Shown here: positions 47,201 to 56,507 of the stretch, one piece after another
Layout of the letters: every line of letters begins with the position of its first letter
Numbering within the stretch: the first letter of the stretch is position 1
DNA from: JAGTVG01 sp963820995
Lineage (GTDB): Bacteria > Bacteroidota > Bacteroidia > Cytophagales > Cyclobacteriaceae
Assembly: GCA_963820995.1 (NCBI GenBank)
Contig: CAWGCL010000004.1
Location: forward strand, 1,116,001-1,180,000
Direction: 5' to 3'
DNA: 64,000 nucleotides
The notes under the pieces: generated by a model
Told to the model about the DNA's origin: nothing
Seen by the model: the letters and a program-made list of their open reading frames with translations, nothing else
The model's database searches: none
Position numbers and translations under genes: made by a program

Positions 47201-47809
47201 ACCGCTGAGGAATTAGACAGTGCCTATTACGGGGAAGGAAATAACTTCCAAACTTTGATCCTTTTTAATGATGGTAGAGGTCATTTTTCGATCAAAGAAT
47301 TACCTATTCAGGCCCAGTTTGCTCCGGTTTTCGGCATTTTGCCTGCCGATATTAACAATGATGGGAATATTGACCTATTGTTCGCTGGGAATGATTTCTC
47401 TATTGAACCAATGTCTGGAAGGATAGATGCATTTAACGGGCTGGTATTATCAGGTGATGGAAGTGGTAATTTCGAAGTTATTGAACGCAGAAAAGCTGGA
47501 TTTAACGTCTTAGGTGATGCCAAGGGTATTGCGAAATTATACGATGGGAATGGGAGAGAGTTATACCTGGTTTCTCAGAACAAGGATTCCTTACTGTTAT
47601 TCCGGAAAACGACTGATCAATCGGTTCTTAGGGTTCCATCCAATGCAACATGGGCAGAGATCATACTTAAAAGTGGGGCCAGGCGACGACATGAGTTTTA
47701 CTATGGATCATCTTATCTTTCACAATCCTCAAGAATGCTGGCTCTGTCGCCAGAAATATCGAAAGTCAGGGTTTTTGATTCCTCTGGACAGGTGTTAACT
47801 GAGCAATAA
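44267..47809 (+). CDS. CRTAC1-like lipoprotein with VCBS (FG-GAP) repeats and ASPIC/UnbV domain
   Basis: I start at ATG 44267, since it gives a lipoprotein leader (LLIASGCRKSG) and avoids the terminator; 1180 residues follow. The protein has calcium-loop repeats (DINGDGWLDIYV, DYDLDGDLDLFV, DINLDGWPDIYI, DFDNDGYKDLVV, DFDNDGDLDYIT), an ASPIC/UnbV domain near residues 525-605 (ending VVFWPGGKIEKIYNAKANQLLEID), and a second set of VCBS repeats (DINNDGLEDFYIGG, DADGDLDLFVGGR). Such large lipoproteins accompany SusC/SusD pairs in Bacteroidota, probably at the cell surface, but their ligand is unknown. It is separated from SusD by the terminator. Confidence 0.92.
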   Translation: MYSRSYILLFPVFLLIASGCRKSGEKKMFEVIRPDHSGINFSNNLTENDTLNVIDFYYIYNGAGLGIGDFNNDGLQDVYFSGNQVPNQMYLNRGDFKFEDITLEAGVAAEDIWGQGVALVDINGDGWLDIYVCASIYGIAADRKNKLFINHGLNENGIPQFSEEAEKWGIQDTGHSANAVFFDYDLDGDLDLFVLSNFMDRKFPSRFRTKSVDGSSVNADKLYQNQGDHTFKDVSIKAGILVEGYSHGISIRDINLDGWPDIYITNDFLPNDVLYINNQDGTFSNRVSDYLKHQCFSAMGQDIADINNDGLQEIFALDMLPEINYRKKTMLLRNNPMNQINYEKFQYDLQFIRNMLQLNMGTDDKGDMIFSEIGLLAGIYQTDWSWSPLFADFDNDGYKDLVVCNGFQHDVTDMDFANYKARFENLVSERLDLIDSVPIVKIANYIFRNNGDLTFTKKTEDWGFEEPTLSNGAAFADFDNDGDLDYITNNINGPATLYKNTINDVKESDKPNFLNIQLKGPEKNPHGLGAKVLLYTGGNLQFHEHSFYRGFMSTVDMTIHFGLGPHLNADSIVVFWPGGKIEKIYNAKANQLLEIDIKNSEFTSVTLGDYLLPDLGEPLMRRVNEDYQLDHIHQEKVLFDFNYQRTIPHKFSQSTPGIAVGDINNDGLEDFYIGGNGQYPGTFYLQKPDGRFRPENRIIQGQDKIGKDMGLLLFDIDNDEDLDLYLLKGGVQRQKGDEIYSDRVYLNDGKGYFTYQKEVLPELYISGSCVKAADFDADGDLDLFVGGRVIPGEYPYPADSKILKNEGGQYLDISQDVLPDLNGLGLVNDALWTDFNNDRLIDLIVVGEWMPVTFFKNTGTGFKNITESLNLQPITGWWNSINGADIDNDGDMDYILGNLGLNTIFKGTEEGPLKMYAGDFDRNGVVDPVIAALTSDEYFQPQYFPIHTRDDMTMQLSFIRNRIPTYKGYGRATIENIFTAEELDSAYYGEGNNFQTLILFNDGRGHFSIKELPIQAQFAPVFGILPADINNDGNIDLLFAGNDFSIEPMSGRIDAFNGLVLSGDGSGNFEVIERRKAGFNVLGDAKGIAKLYDGNGRELYLVSQNKDSLLLFRKTTDQSVLRVPSNATWAEIILKSGARRRHEFYYGSSYLSQSSRMLALSPEISKVRVFDSSGQVLTEQ

Positions 47810-47995
47810 TTATAGAATTAATTTTCAAAATACTTATATTAGATAGATTCAAGGATTTAGTACAACATCAAATCTTTGAACCGTTTATTAATTTTAAGAA
47901 TATCTGATTCAAAAAGATATACGGAATAATATTTTTTCCCTGATATAATTAATTATTAAATTCACAAAATGGTCATTCCAGATAATTTTTTAAAG

Positions 47996-49623
47996 ATGAA
48001 AAAAATAATAATAATGAGCATTTTTTTTATGCTGGCCAATTCATTTTCAAATGCACAAAGCAATTATGGTTTTTCTGTACAAGTATCAATTGAAAACGGG
48101 ATCATTGAAGGGAATTATGATACTAGTACGGGGATACAGAAGTATTTTGGAATTCCTTTTGCCAAGCCACCAGTAGGTAATCTCAGATGGAAAGCTCCTC
48201 AATCCTTAGAAAATTGGACAGGTGTAAAAGAGACTAAAAAATTTGGTCCCCGACCTATTCAGACAAATGTTTTTGGAGATATGGTATCCCGTTCAGATGG
48301 GGTAAGTGAAGATTGTTTGTATCTAAATGTTTGGACTCCTGCCAAGCGTAACACGACCGGATTACCGGTGTTGGTGTATTTCTACGGAGGCGGCTTTGTT
48401 GCCGGTGATGCATCCGAATACAGATATGATGGTGAAAGTATGGCAAAAAAGGGTATAGTAACTGTCACTGTTAACTACCGCCTGAATGTTTTTGGCTTTC
48501 TGGCACACCCTGAATTGAGTGAGGAGTCGCCTTACAATGCATCGGGCAATTATGGATTGCTGGACCAACATGCTGCATTAAAGTGGGTAAATAAAAATAT
48601 TGCTGCATTTGGAGGTGATCCTGATAGGGTGACCATTGCAGGAGAATCCGCAGGATCTATATCTGTAAGCATGCAGATGGCTTCCCCATTGTCAAAAGAT
48701 CTTATCCTAGGTGCTATTGGAGAAAGCGGGGCTGGGATAAATCCAACCTTACCGCCGGTTCCGCTCTCCGAAGCTGAAACGATAGGACAGGAATTTGCCG
48801 ATAAGGCGGATTGTGCTAACATTTCAGAGCTCAGGGCATTAAGTACAAGAGATGTATATGAGATTTATAATGAATCAAAGAGATTTGGGTTTCCAATTGT
48901 TATTGATGGATATTTTCTTCCGAAAAACTCTGCCAGAGATCTTTAATTCAGGTGAACAGGCGGACATACCTCTTCTATTAGGCTGGAATTCAGCCGAAAT
49001 CCCAGGTATGGCTTTTATGATGGGCAGGCCGTACTCCGAAGAGAATTACATCGCAGCCGTTAAGAAGACCTATCCTGAGGAATTTGAAAAAGTATTGGAG
49101 CTATATCCCCATTCCTCGGACACCGAAATTGAAATTTCAGCCACAGCATTGGCTTCAGATCGTTTTATTGCCTATAGTACTTGGAAATGGTTTGACCTGC
49201 ATAGGAAGAATAGCGACAAGCCCGTGTACAGATACCTCTATAGCAAATTGCGTCCCCCATTGGTTGATCAAAACCTTACATCTGGGTTAGCCGGCGGCAC
49301 TTTGCCAAGAGATCCCAATTTTAAGATACCGGAACCTATCGGTGCACCGCATGCTTGTGAAATAGAATATTGTATGGGGAATCTTCCTTTGATCAAGGAA
49401 TATGCATGGACAACTGAAGATTATAAAGTTTCAAAGACCATGCAGGATTATTTTGCTAATTTCATTAAAACAGGCGATCCCAATGGTGCCGGACTCCCTG
49501 ATTGGCCTTTTACAGGAAATGATGAGAAAGATCCACCTGTAATGATCATCGATATAGAAAGCAAGTCAGATTAATGCTACTGATGATTCAGATATGAGTT
49601 TCTTACAAGGCCTATGGGAATAA
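47996..49623 (+). pseudogene. Type-B carboxylesterase, disrupted by two +1 frameshifts
   Basis: The start at 47996 gives a clean signal peptide (SIFFMLANSFSNAQ), then the carboxylesterase/lipase motifs YFGIPFAKPPVGNLRWK, SEDCLYLNVWTP, YFYGGGFVAGD and GESAGSIS with Ser218 as nucleophile. One extra A in the run 48923-48927 truncates the frame at NSARDL; removing it gives FLPKTLPEIFNSGEQADIPL and an intact frame up to KSD (49574). A second extra base at about 49563 can be removed to continue as SSQINATDDSDMSFLQGLWE, ending at 49623. Carboxylesterases in such loci remove acetyl or feruloyl groups from hemicellulose, but the substrate is open. Confidence 0.85.
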
Positions 49624-50048
49624 TTAGTGCTTTAGTTAGATAATATGAAAATTGATTTTTATAATTTTATAACACCTCTTTTAAAAGATATTAAGCTCAG
49701 GAAGAGGTCAAGAATTTAGCATGAATATAAAGGACCTTCCAGTAGATACCTGGACAGAACGATTAACAAACTGGTTGAATAATACATGAATATTTGGAAT
49801 CAAGCTTATATAATTTTCCTTTTAAAAAAGAGTATTTAGGGTGCCGGGATTGATATTTGTGACACCTTATTTGGTGTAGTCTTTTTAAATAATAAACTCT
49901 GAATGATAAAAAGTGTTCTGCAAATGATGTCGATGGTTGATGTTTTCTGGTTTTCAGGATGCTTTCAGATTCAGAATTTCATCAGAATTGGTTCATATAT
50001 TTATTCTAAATTTTTTAAGTAAGTGTTGTTCAACTCAACTCTCAAAAT
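49624..50048. other. Intergenic region between the esterase and GH3
   Basis: No gene longer than about 20 codons is supported. A hairpin GACACC TTATTT GGTGTAGTC with one bulged base is followed by TTTTT (49861-49886), a plausible terminator for the esterase transcript. A 22-codon open frame at 49721 looks like debris. Confidence 0.45.
49861..49886 (+). terminator. Likely terminator after the carboxylesterase
   Basis: GACACC and GGTGTAGTC pair around a TTATTT loop with one bulged A, followed by TTTTT. Strength is moderate because the stem is short. Confidence 0.4.
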
Positions 50049-50282
50049 ATGAAATCATTTTTTAAAAGCCTGATCAGCCGTTTTGAATTAAAAATCAATT
50101 GGAATACCACAACACCTGATGGAATCCAGGTCATTGATGAGAGAGTTTCCATCTTATTAAATCTTGAATTGAACCAGACCAATTATGATGAAATAGAATA
50201 CTGGAAATTTACTGCAAAATCGTTATCCATAAACATTATAGACAGGAAGTCTGATGGATTCTTCTGGTTGGATTATTTTTAA
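50049..50282 (+). pseudogene. Upstream fragment probably joined to GH3 by a +1 frameshift
   Basis: This 77-codon frame ends at TAA (50280-50282) inside a T-run (50276-50280). Removing one T joins LDYF to the GH3 frame as NSISCGPKWIE, giving an extended protein that starts at 50049. The fragment has no signal peptide and I recognise no domain. It may be the genuine N-terminal part of the GH3 protein, or leftover sequence of an older gene. Confidence 0.45.
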
Positions 50283-52554
50283 TAGTATAAGTTGTGGTCC
50301 GAAATGGATAGAATCAGAGCGTGACGGAATTATGGTTGTTAGCAATACGGAAGGGCAAACCCTTGGATATTCATTACAATCGGGGGTGCAAATTCTTACT
50401 GTTGACAGATATGGATTCAAAGACCTGAATAAAAACGGGAAATTGGATACATATGAGGACTGGAGAGCAACTGCCCAGGAACGGGCAGAAGATCTTGCAT
50501 CACAAATGTCCATCGAACAGATAGCCGGTTTGATGCTATATAGCGGCCATCAGAGGATACCTGGCGGAGGATTCAGGGGAGGCAGTTCTTATGGCGGAAA
50601 ATCATTTGATGAAAGTGGAGCCAAAGCCTCAGATCTCAGCGACCAGCAAATAGAATTTTTGACGGATGACAATCTCCGGCATGTGTTGATTACTTCAGTT
50701 GAGAGTCCGGAAGTAGCAGCAGTCTGGAATAATAATGCCCAGGCATTGGTTGAAGGATTAGGATTTGGTATCCCTGCCAATAACAGTTCGGATCCAAGGC
50801 ATCAGTCAAGGGCTGATGAAGAGTACACCTTAGGGTCAGGTGGAGAAATTAGCAGATGGCCCGGATCCATTGGCCTGGCAGCAAGTTTTGATCCGACCTT
50901 AGTTAAAGAGTTTGGGACAATTGCCTCCATGGAGTATCGGGCACTGGGAATAACAACAGCTCTTTCCCCCCAGGTTGATCTGGCCACTGATCCCAGATGG
51001 TACAGATTCGGTGGAACTTTTGGACCCAGCCCGGAACTATCTTCAAATATGGCGAAAGCCTATATCGATGGATTTCAAACATCCGCTCCGGAAAAGGAAG
51101 TCAAAGATGGATGGGGTTTTCAAAGTGTAAATGCCATGGCAAAACATTGGCCAGGTGGAGGTACAGGTGAAGGTGGTCGGGATGCCCACTACGGCTTTGG
51201 GAAATTTGCAGTTTATCCTGGTCAAAATATCGAAACGCACTTTAAACCCTTTTTAGAAGGGGCATTTAATTTGGATGGAGGAACAAAAATGGCATCTGCC
51301 ATTATGCCTTATTATACCATTTCATTTAATCAGGATCCCACGGGGGAAAATGTTGGGAACGCCTTCAGCTATTATTTTATTAATGATCAATTGCGTGAAA
51401 AATATGGATTTGATGGGGTTGTTTGTACAGACTGGGGTGTAACAAGAGATGATACAGGGATGGCTGAATTTGGAAGAACACCATGGGGTGTAGAGCATTT
51501 GACGGAGGCTGAAAAGCACTATAAGATCCTTATGGCAGGTGGTGATCAGTTTGGAGGCAATAATGATTCAGGTCCTGTTATTGAGGCCTATAAACTTGGT
51601 GTGGCGGAATTTGGGGAAGAATTTATGCGGGCCAGGTTTGAACAATCTGCAGTAAGACTTTTAAAAAATATATTCAGGGTTGGGCTTTTTGAAAATCCAT
51701 ATCTTGATGTTGCTGAAACAATATCTGTCGTGGGAAATCCTGAATTTATGGACGCAGGATATCAGGCACAATTGAGGTCCGTGGTATTGTTGAAAAATAC
51801 TGGCAATGTTCTTCCAATAATGAAGGAACAAACAATATATATTCCTGAAAGGTTTATACCCGCTTCCAGAAACTTTTTTGGCAGGGAACAAGCTGCAAGG
51901 AATGAAGCCCCTATCAATCCTGATCTAGCTTCAAAATATTTCAATTTAACGGAAAATCCTGAAGAAGCGGATATCGCGGTTGTCGTGATCAACAATCCCA
52001 GTAATGGACGAACTGCCGGGTATAGTGTGTCAGATGCTGAAAGTGGGGATAATGGATTTTTTCCTATAAGTTTAATGTACGGCAGCTATACAGCCAACGA
52101 TGCACGGGAAACAAGTCTTGCCGGGGATTCCAGGGAACAGGATGTTCTCAACAGAACCTATAAAGGCAAAACAGTTAAAGCCAATAATTCGACTGATTTG
52201 GATTTGGTACTGGAGACAAAGAAAGCTATGAAAGGCAAACCTGTTATTGTTGTTTTAAAAATGTCGAATCCAACGGTTGTTGCTGAATTTGAAAAAGAAA
52301 TTCAGGGGCTTCTTATTAATTTTAATATACAGGACCAGGCAATACTGGATGTGATCTCGGGCAAATTTGATCCTTCAGGCTTATTGCCTTTGCAAATGCC
52401 TGCGGATATGTCGACTGTAGAGAAACAAATGGAGGACGTACCTTTTGATATGCAAGTGCATGTAGATACGGAAGGGAATGCTTATGATTTTGGTTTTGGA
52501 TTGAACTGGAATGGGATCATCCAGGATGAAAGAACTGAAATATACCAGAAGTAG
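50254..52554 (+). CDS. Glycoside hydrolase family 3 protein (beta-glucosidase/xylosidase type)
   Basis: The 766-residue frame has GH3 domain structure: an N-terminal TIM-barrel half with FKDLNKNGKLDTYEDWRA, QMSIEQIAGLMLYSGH, AMAKHWPGGGTGEGGRDAHYG (the conserved Lys-His) and GVVCTDWGV with nucleophile Asp393, then a C-terminal half. GH3 enzymes remove terminal beta-linked sugars. This start lacks a signal peptide, so the true start may lie upstream at 50049, via the frameshift described there. It is part of the hemicellulose locus. Confidence 0.88.
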   Translation: MDSSGWIIFNSISCGPKWIESERDGIMVVSNTEGQTLGYSLQSGVQILTVDRYGFKDLNKNGKLDTYEDWRATAQERAEDLASQMSIEQIAGLMLYSGHQRIPGGGFRGGSSYGGKSFDESGAKASDLSDQQIEFLTDDNLRHVLITSVESPEVAAVWNNNAQALVEGLGFGIPANNSSDPRHQSRADEEYTLGSGGEISRWPGSIGLAASFDPTLVKEFGTIASMEYRALGITTALSPQVDLATDPRWYRFGGTFGPSPELSSNMAKAYIDGFQTSAPEKEVKDGWGFQSVNAMAKHWPGGGTGEGGRDAHYGFGKFAVYPGQNIETHFKPFLEGAFNLDGGTKMASAIMPYYTISFNQDPTGENVGNAFSYYFINDQLREKYGFDGVVCTDWGVTRDDTGMAEFGRTPWGVEHLTEAEKHYKILMAGGDQFGGNNDSGPVIEAYKLGVAEFGEEFMRARFEQSAVRLLKNIFRVGLFENPYLDVAETISVVGNPEFMDAGYQAQLRSVVLLKNTGNVLPIMKEQTIYIPERFIPASRNFFGREQAARNEAPINPDLASKYFNLTENPEEADIAVVVINNPSNGRTAGYSVSDAESGDNGFFPISLMYGSYTANDARETSLAGDSREQDVLNRTYKGKTVKANNSTDLDLVLETKKAMKGKPVIVVLKMSNPTVVAEFEKEIQGLLINFNIQDQAILDVISGKFDPSGLLPLQMPADMSTVEKQMEDVPFDMQVHVDTEGNAYDFGFGLNWNGIIQDERTEIYQK

Positions 52555-52575
52555 ATAAAGTCTGGATCAGTTTTA

Positions 52576-52902
52576 ATGAATGATTTTAGGAAATGTATTT
52601 GCCTGGGATTTTATCTCTTTTCTGAATACTTTCCAGTTTCCAGATCCATATGGCCCGAGAATCTATATCCAATCAATCAACGGGCTGAGATCAACTTTTC
52701 CAATAGTATATTCTTTACTACTTTTATACAGTGTAACACACAGGCCAACAATTTTTAATATTAATGGTCGTTTTCAGTGGCGTTACCAGCCAATGTCGGA
52801 TTTATTCCTGGTATATACCGATAATTATCTTAACAGCCCCTTCATGAAGCCTAAAAACAGGGCCATTGTTTTTAAATTGGTTTACTGGCTTACACCATAA
52901 TT
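52576..52902 (+). pseudogene. C-terminal remnant of a DUF5916-family outer-membrane protein
   Basis: Just after GH3, one frame reads INQRAEINFSNSIFFTTFIQ and QANNF up to 52758. After removing one T from a T-run near 52755, it continues in the next frame as NINGRFQWRYQPMSDLFLVY ... VFKLVYWLTP to the stop. This matches the last 100 or so residues of DUF5916 proteins, which are about 750 residues long with an N-terminal carbohydrate-binding domain. The first 85 percent of the gene is missing, so this is a truncated relic with one more +1 shift. The remaining bases to 52971 hold nothing that I can support. Confidence 0.7.
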
Positions 52903-52971
52903 TAAAAATCAACAGGTATGTTATAGGGCATTGTTATTTATTTATCCAGTAACAGATTTCCAGGGAATTTC

Positions 52972-54939
52972 TTATTTTGAAATGTTAAATTCAACAAGTA
53001 GGATTGCATATCCAGGTATATTTAATCCTTCCTCACTAAGCAAAACCTCAGACTCCATAATCCTAATCATCGGTTCTTCTCCGGGTACATTGTAGGCTTC
53101 GGGGTCATCATTTTGTATGATCCATTTTTTGCCTTCAGGAATTATTGAGGTCGTGCCAAAATCCAGATTGATTATTTGGGAATCCTGGCTAATGTTTACA
53201 ATCGAAACGGTGATTTTGTCCATATCAGGATTTAAGGCAGCCACAATATCAAGATCATCATATTCTTTATCGATAAAGACGGGAATGGATCCAAAGTGAT
53301 TGCGATAGAGCTTCAGCGGAAGCCCTGTAGCTGCAAATCCTGAATGTATCGGGGTAGTCTTGATGCAGCCTATAACATTTACCGTTTGAGCATAATTGGC
53401 CATAAAAAATATATCACTGTTCCTGAAATATTCATGTAAGCCAATGGCCACACCCAGGGCATCCTTATGATGATAACGTACACCAAGTTCACCATAGATA
53501 TAATCGCCATACCAGTAGTTCCATTCATCCATAGCGATTCGGATATTTTTGCCCAGCAAATTTATAATTTCCTTGCGATATCCCCGGTGTGCCTCTGCGA
53601 CCCTGTGGATATTATCTTTCAGTTGAAGTGTATGGTCCTGAACATTTTCAAGCTCCTTAACATAAATATGCTCACTCAGAAGATTCATATAATCCGAAGA
53701 TTGAGATAACATCGTTTCACTCCATTCCCCTACGGCACCAACAGCAATTAATTGAGCTTCAGGGTCTTTCTGCCATATCGCCTCAGCCATATTGTTATGT
53801 TTTTTAACATAGTCCGATAAAGGCATGTGTCCTAATTGCCATTCTCCATACATTTCATTTCCGACGGCCCACCATTTCACTTTATAGGGCTCTTCATGTC
53901 CATTTTCAGCTCTTAATCTACCCATAGGGGTTTCCATACTTCCATTGCAATATTCAATTTCTTCAGCCACTTCTTCCACGGTTCCTAATCCAGTATTAAC
54001 AGCAATAAATGGTTCTGTATCTAATATTTTCATCAACTCCATATATTCATGGATGCCAACATCATTATGTTCTACCCCTTTCCAGGCAGGATTTTTTCGT
54101 GGCGGACGCTTATCGCGATCCCCAATCCCATCTTTCCAGTTATATCCGCTGACAAAATTACCACCCGGCCATCGATACACAGGCGCATTCAATTCTTTCA
54201 TTAAATCCACGACATCCGTCCTCCATCCTTTGATGTTATTGGAAGGCATTAGGGATAAAGTGCCAATTCTGAATTGGCCTTTGCCTTCACTAAAGATCTC
54301 AATTGTTGTACTGTCACAGTCGAAACTGGAAGTAAAGGTCAATGGGTAGGAGGTATAGCTATTGCTTATCGCAGTTTGAGAAAACTTAATAACTTCACCC
54401 GCTCTGGATACCAGTTGAATGGTTATTGGAAGAACCGATTCGTCGCCGGACAGTATTATTCTCCCGTCATATTTATTCCCTTTGACCAGTCCCAAACCAC
54501 TTTGCCTGATTCCGAATTTCCCTGATCCACCAGACGAGGAAATAAGTGGTGTTTGATCCCCTGTAAATGACTTAGCTCTATCCATAGTCACTGTACTTTG
54601 TAAACCCATCACCTGCCAGGGAGAAGATTTTAAATATGGATAAGGACCTGTATTCCAGAAGGGATCCGTATCAGATCCGTATGGATCAAATTCCCAGGAA
54701 ATGGGATAATAAAACTTTCGGTCCTCTATCATTTCAGCCCATATACCCCCATATATACATTTTCCCAGGTGTTCGATAAATTGCCCGTAAATATATTTCT
54801 CTATTGGAGCTCCTCTTTTACAGATATCTATTTCCACTGTGGTCATGGACGAATCCCTGGTTTGACCACACTGTATAAATATTAAAGCTGATATGATGAT
54901 TACGATAGGAAATCTAACCATTGTTTTTAAATTATTCAT
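52972..54939 (-). CDS. GH51 alpha-L-arabinofuranosidase
   Basis: The 655-residue protein has an N-terminal hydrophobic leader (IIIISALIFIQCG), possibly of lipoprotein type, though the residue before the Cys is not ideal. It matches GH51: the start ICKRGAPIEKYIYGQFIEHLGK, the acid/base Glu in KWWAVGNEMYGEWQ and the nucleophile Glu in RIAMDEWNYWYGDY. A beta-sandwich domain closes the protein. The enzyme removes terminal arabinose from arabinoxylan or arabinan. It lies convergent with the GH3 gene and is transcribed like the GH26 gene downstream of its start, in the order GH26-GH51 with a 113-base gap. Confidence 0.94.
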   Translation of the reverse strand: MNNLKTMVRFPIVIIISALIFIQCGQTRDSSMTTVEIDICKRGAPIEKYIYGQFIEHLGKCIYGGIWAEMIEDRKFYYPISWEFDPYGSDTDPFWNTGPYPYLKSSPWQVMGLQSTVTMDRAKSFTGDQTPLISSSGGSGKFGIRQSGLGLVKGNKYDGRIILSGDESVLPITIQLVSRAGEVIKFSQTAISNSYTSYPLTFTSSFDCDSTTIEIFSEGKGQFRIGTLSLMPSNNIKGWRTDVVDLMKELNAPVYRWPGGNFVSGYNWKDGIGDRDKRPPRKNPAWKGVEHNDVGIHEYMELMKILDTEPFIAVNTGLGTVEEVAEEIEYCNGSMETPMGRLRAENGHEEPYKVKWWAVGNEMYGEWQLGHMPLSDYVKKHNNMAEAIWQKDPEAQLIAVGAVGEWSETMLSQSSDYMNLLSEHIYVKELENVQDHTLQLKDNIHRVAEAHRGYRKEIINLLGKNIRIAMDEWNYWYGDYIYGELGVRYHHKDALGVAIGLHEYFRNSDIFFMANYAQTVNVIGCIKTTPIHSGFAATGLPLKLYRNHFGSIPVFIDKEYDDLDIVAALNPDMDKITVSIVNISQDSQIINLDFGTTSIIPEGKKWIIQNDDPEAYNVPGEEPMIRIMESEVLLSEEGLNIPGYAILLVEFNISK

Positions 54940-55052
54940 AGCGCAATATCTATTCTATATGATTTTTAAAAATTGCTTTTTCTCGTATTAGTGTATTGAC
55001 GGATCACCTTGTGTAATAATGCCACTGTATTTAACTGCATAATCATGATACT

Positions 55053-56106
55053 TCATTTTAATACAGGATAATGTAATTTCGGTTCATCCAGATCAACCCA
55101 TGGTAATTCTTTATGCGTGATCGCTTCCTCCGAATTATATACTTCCCGATAGGATTGAAAACCACTTCCCCGGCTGCCTGGTTCTCCCCATTGCATGAAC
55201 CAGGCCCACCTGGGTTGTTCCTTGATTTTTGCCATATCAGGTAATTGACCCACCTCTCCTAGAGCTATTGGCCGGTCACCTGCCAGTTCCAGGATCTGAT
55301 CATAGTTAACCTGGTTAAATCCTTCTGAATATACATCTGTTGCAAATGATGTCCACTACATCATCCCCAGGGAAATAGGTGTTGTGAGGATCAACCCCAT
55401 TTTTAAACTCATTGGTATTATAAACCCAAATGAGATTATTTAATCCATGGAAATTGACAAGCCTGTCATACATCATGCGCCATAATTTCTTATAGCCATC
55501 TTCACCTTCTTTTTTACCCCACCAGAACCAGCCGCCATTCATTTCATGATATGGTCTCCACAATACTGGTACGTTTGCATAACGAAGTTGCTTTAGAAAC
55601 CATGCGATGACATCCACCTGGGACTTCCATCGCTCATTTATTATTGTACCAGGCGTGATCAAATCTTTCCATTCCTGGTCGGTAAGATCTCCCTGGATAG
55701 ATTCCCTGAATACTACTGGTTCGTCTTCGGTGGGTCTTACGGCGTGCCACATGAGGGTAATTATAAATCCTTCATGATGTCTTTTTATGGCTTCATCGAC
55801 AATTCTTTGCCTGTAATTGATCCCATCCCAGTATCCCGGATAGCTGAAACCAAAATCCTGACCAAATATGGCTGGATAATGTCCGGACATTCTGTGGACT
55901 ACAGATAAGCGTGTTGATCCTATCAGTGGTGCACAATGCTGGCCCGTCAGGATCTGCTTTCCTGATATACTGTATATGTATTCAAGAAGCTGTTTCGCCT
56001 CAGGGGATGCGTCAGGATTGACAGGTAATTGGGCCAGAGTTATTGTTGTCGAATAAAATCCAATTGAGACAACTAAAATTGAACAGTTGAGGTAAATCCT
56101 TTTCAT
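55053..56106 (-). pseudogene. GH26 beta-mannanase-type hydrolase, frameshifted near the C-terminus
   Basis: From ATG 56104-56106 the product has a signal peptide (YSTTITLAQ) and the GH26 pattern: SGKQILTGQHCAP, GQDFGFSYPGYW, ITLMWHAVRP, the acid/base Glu in WRPYHEMNGGWFWWG, and LIWVYNTNEFKNGVDP. The frame is lost at VVDIICNRC. One base is extra (the T at 55347); removing it restores DIFATDVYSEGFNQVNYDQI and then IALGEVGQLPDM with the nucleophile Glu, running to 55053. The full protein is about 350 residues. Family GH26 cuts mannan or, less often, other beta-linked chains. It belongs to the same locus. Confidence 0.9.
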
Positions 56107-56507
56107 TTTTTGCAGATTAAAAATAAAATTAATATTAGATATAAGTTATGCTCAATATACGTAGATAAACCTTAAATTTTTGTTAAAGACATTGTTGATA
56201 TATAGTCCCTTTTTGTTTGACCGGATTCATTAAGTAAAAACCAATGTCTGAAGGAGCTTAATTCTACTGCATCAACTTCTTTTTTGGCCATCTGGCGAGA
56301 GAATTCCAGGAGTAAAAGAAGATTGATGTATTAAGTGTACTAGAAGTTGTAACATTATAATTAGTCCTGCTCATCATCAGACTATATCAAAAAATAAGAT
56401 TTCCCTATTGAGATCTAATATAAACAGCAACTTTGAAGGAAATTTGATTTTGCCTGCTTTAAGCAGTTTTTGTATTATATTTCAGGTATGAGTATCGATT
56501 TTAATTC
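56107..56507. other. Intergenic region between GH26 and the Omp85-like gene
   Basis: I see no gene in this 401-base gap. A small palindrome CTGCTTTAAGCAG followed by TTTTT (near 56457-56475) reads as a plus-strand hairpin, but no plus-strand gene ends nearby, so its use is unclear. It separates the polysaccharide locus from the housekeeping operon. Confidence 0.4.

Noticed and set aside
19900..55350. Programmed +1 frameshifting as an explanation for the broken genes
   Set aside because: The shift contexts share no slippery motif, none sits at an in-frame stop or rare codon, and the MATE gene needs three within 230 bases. Recoding does not fit; decay or error does.
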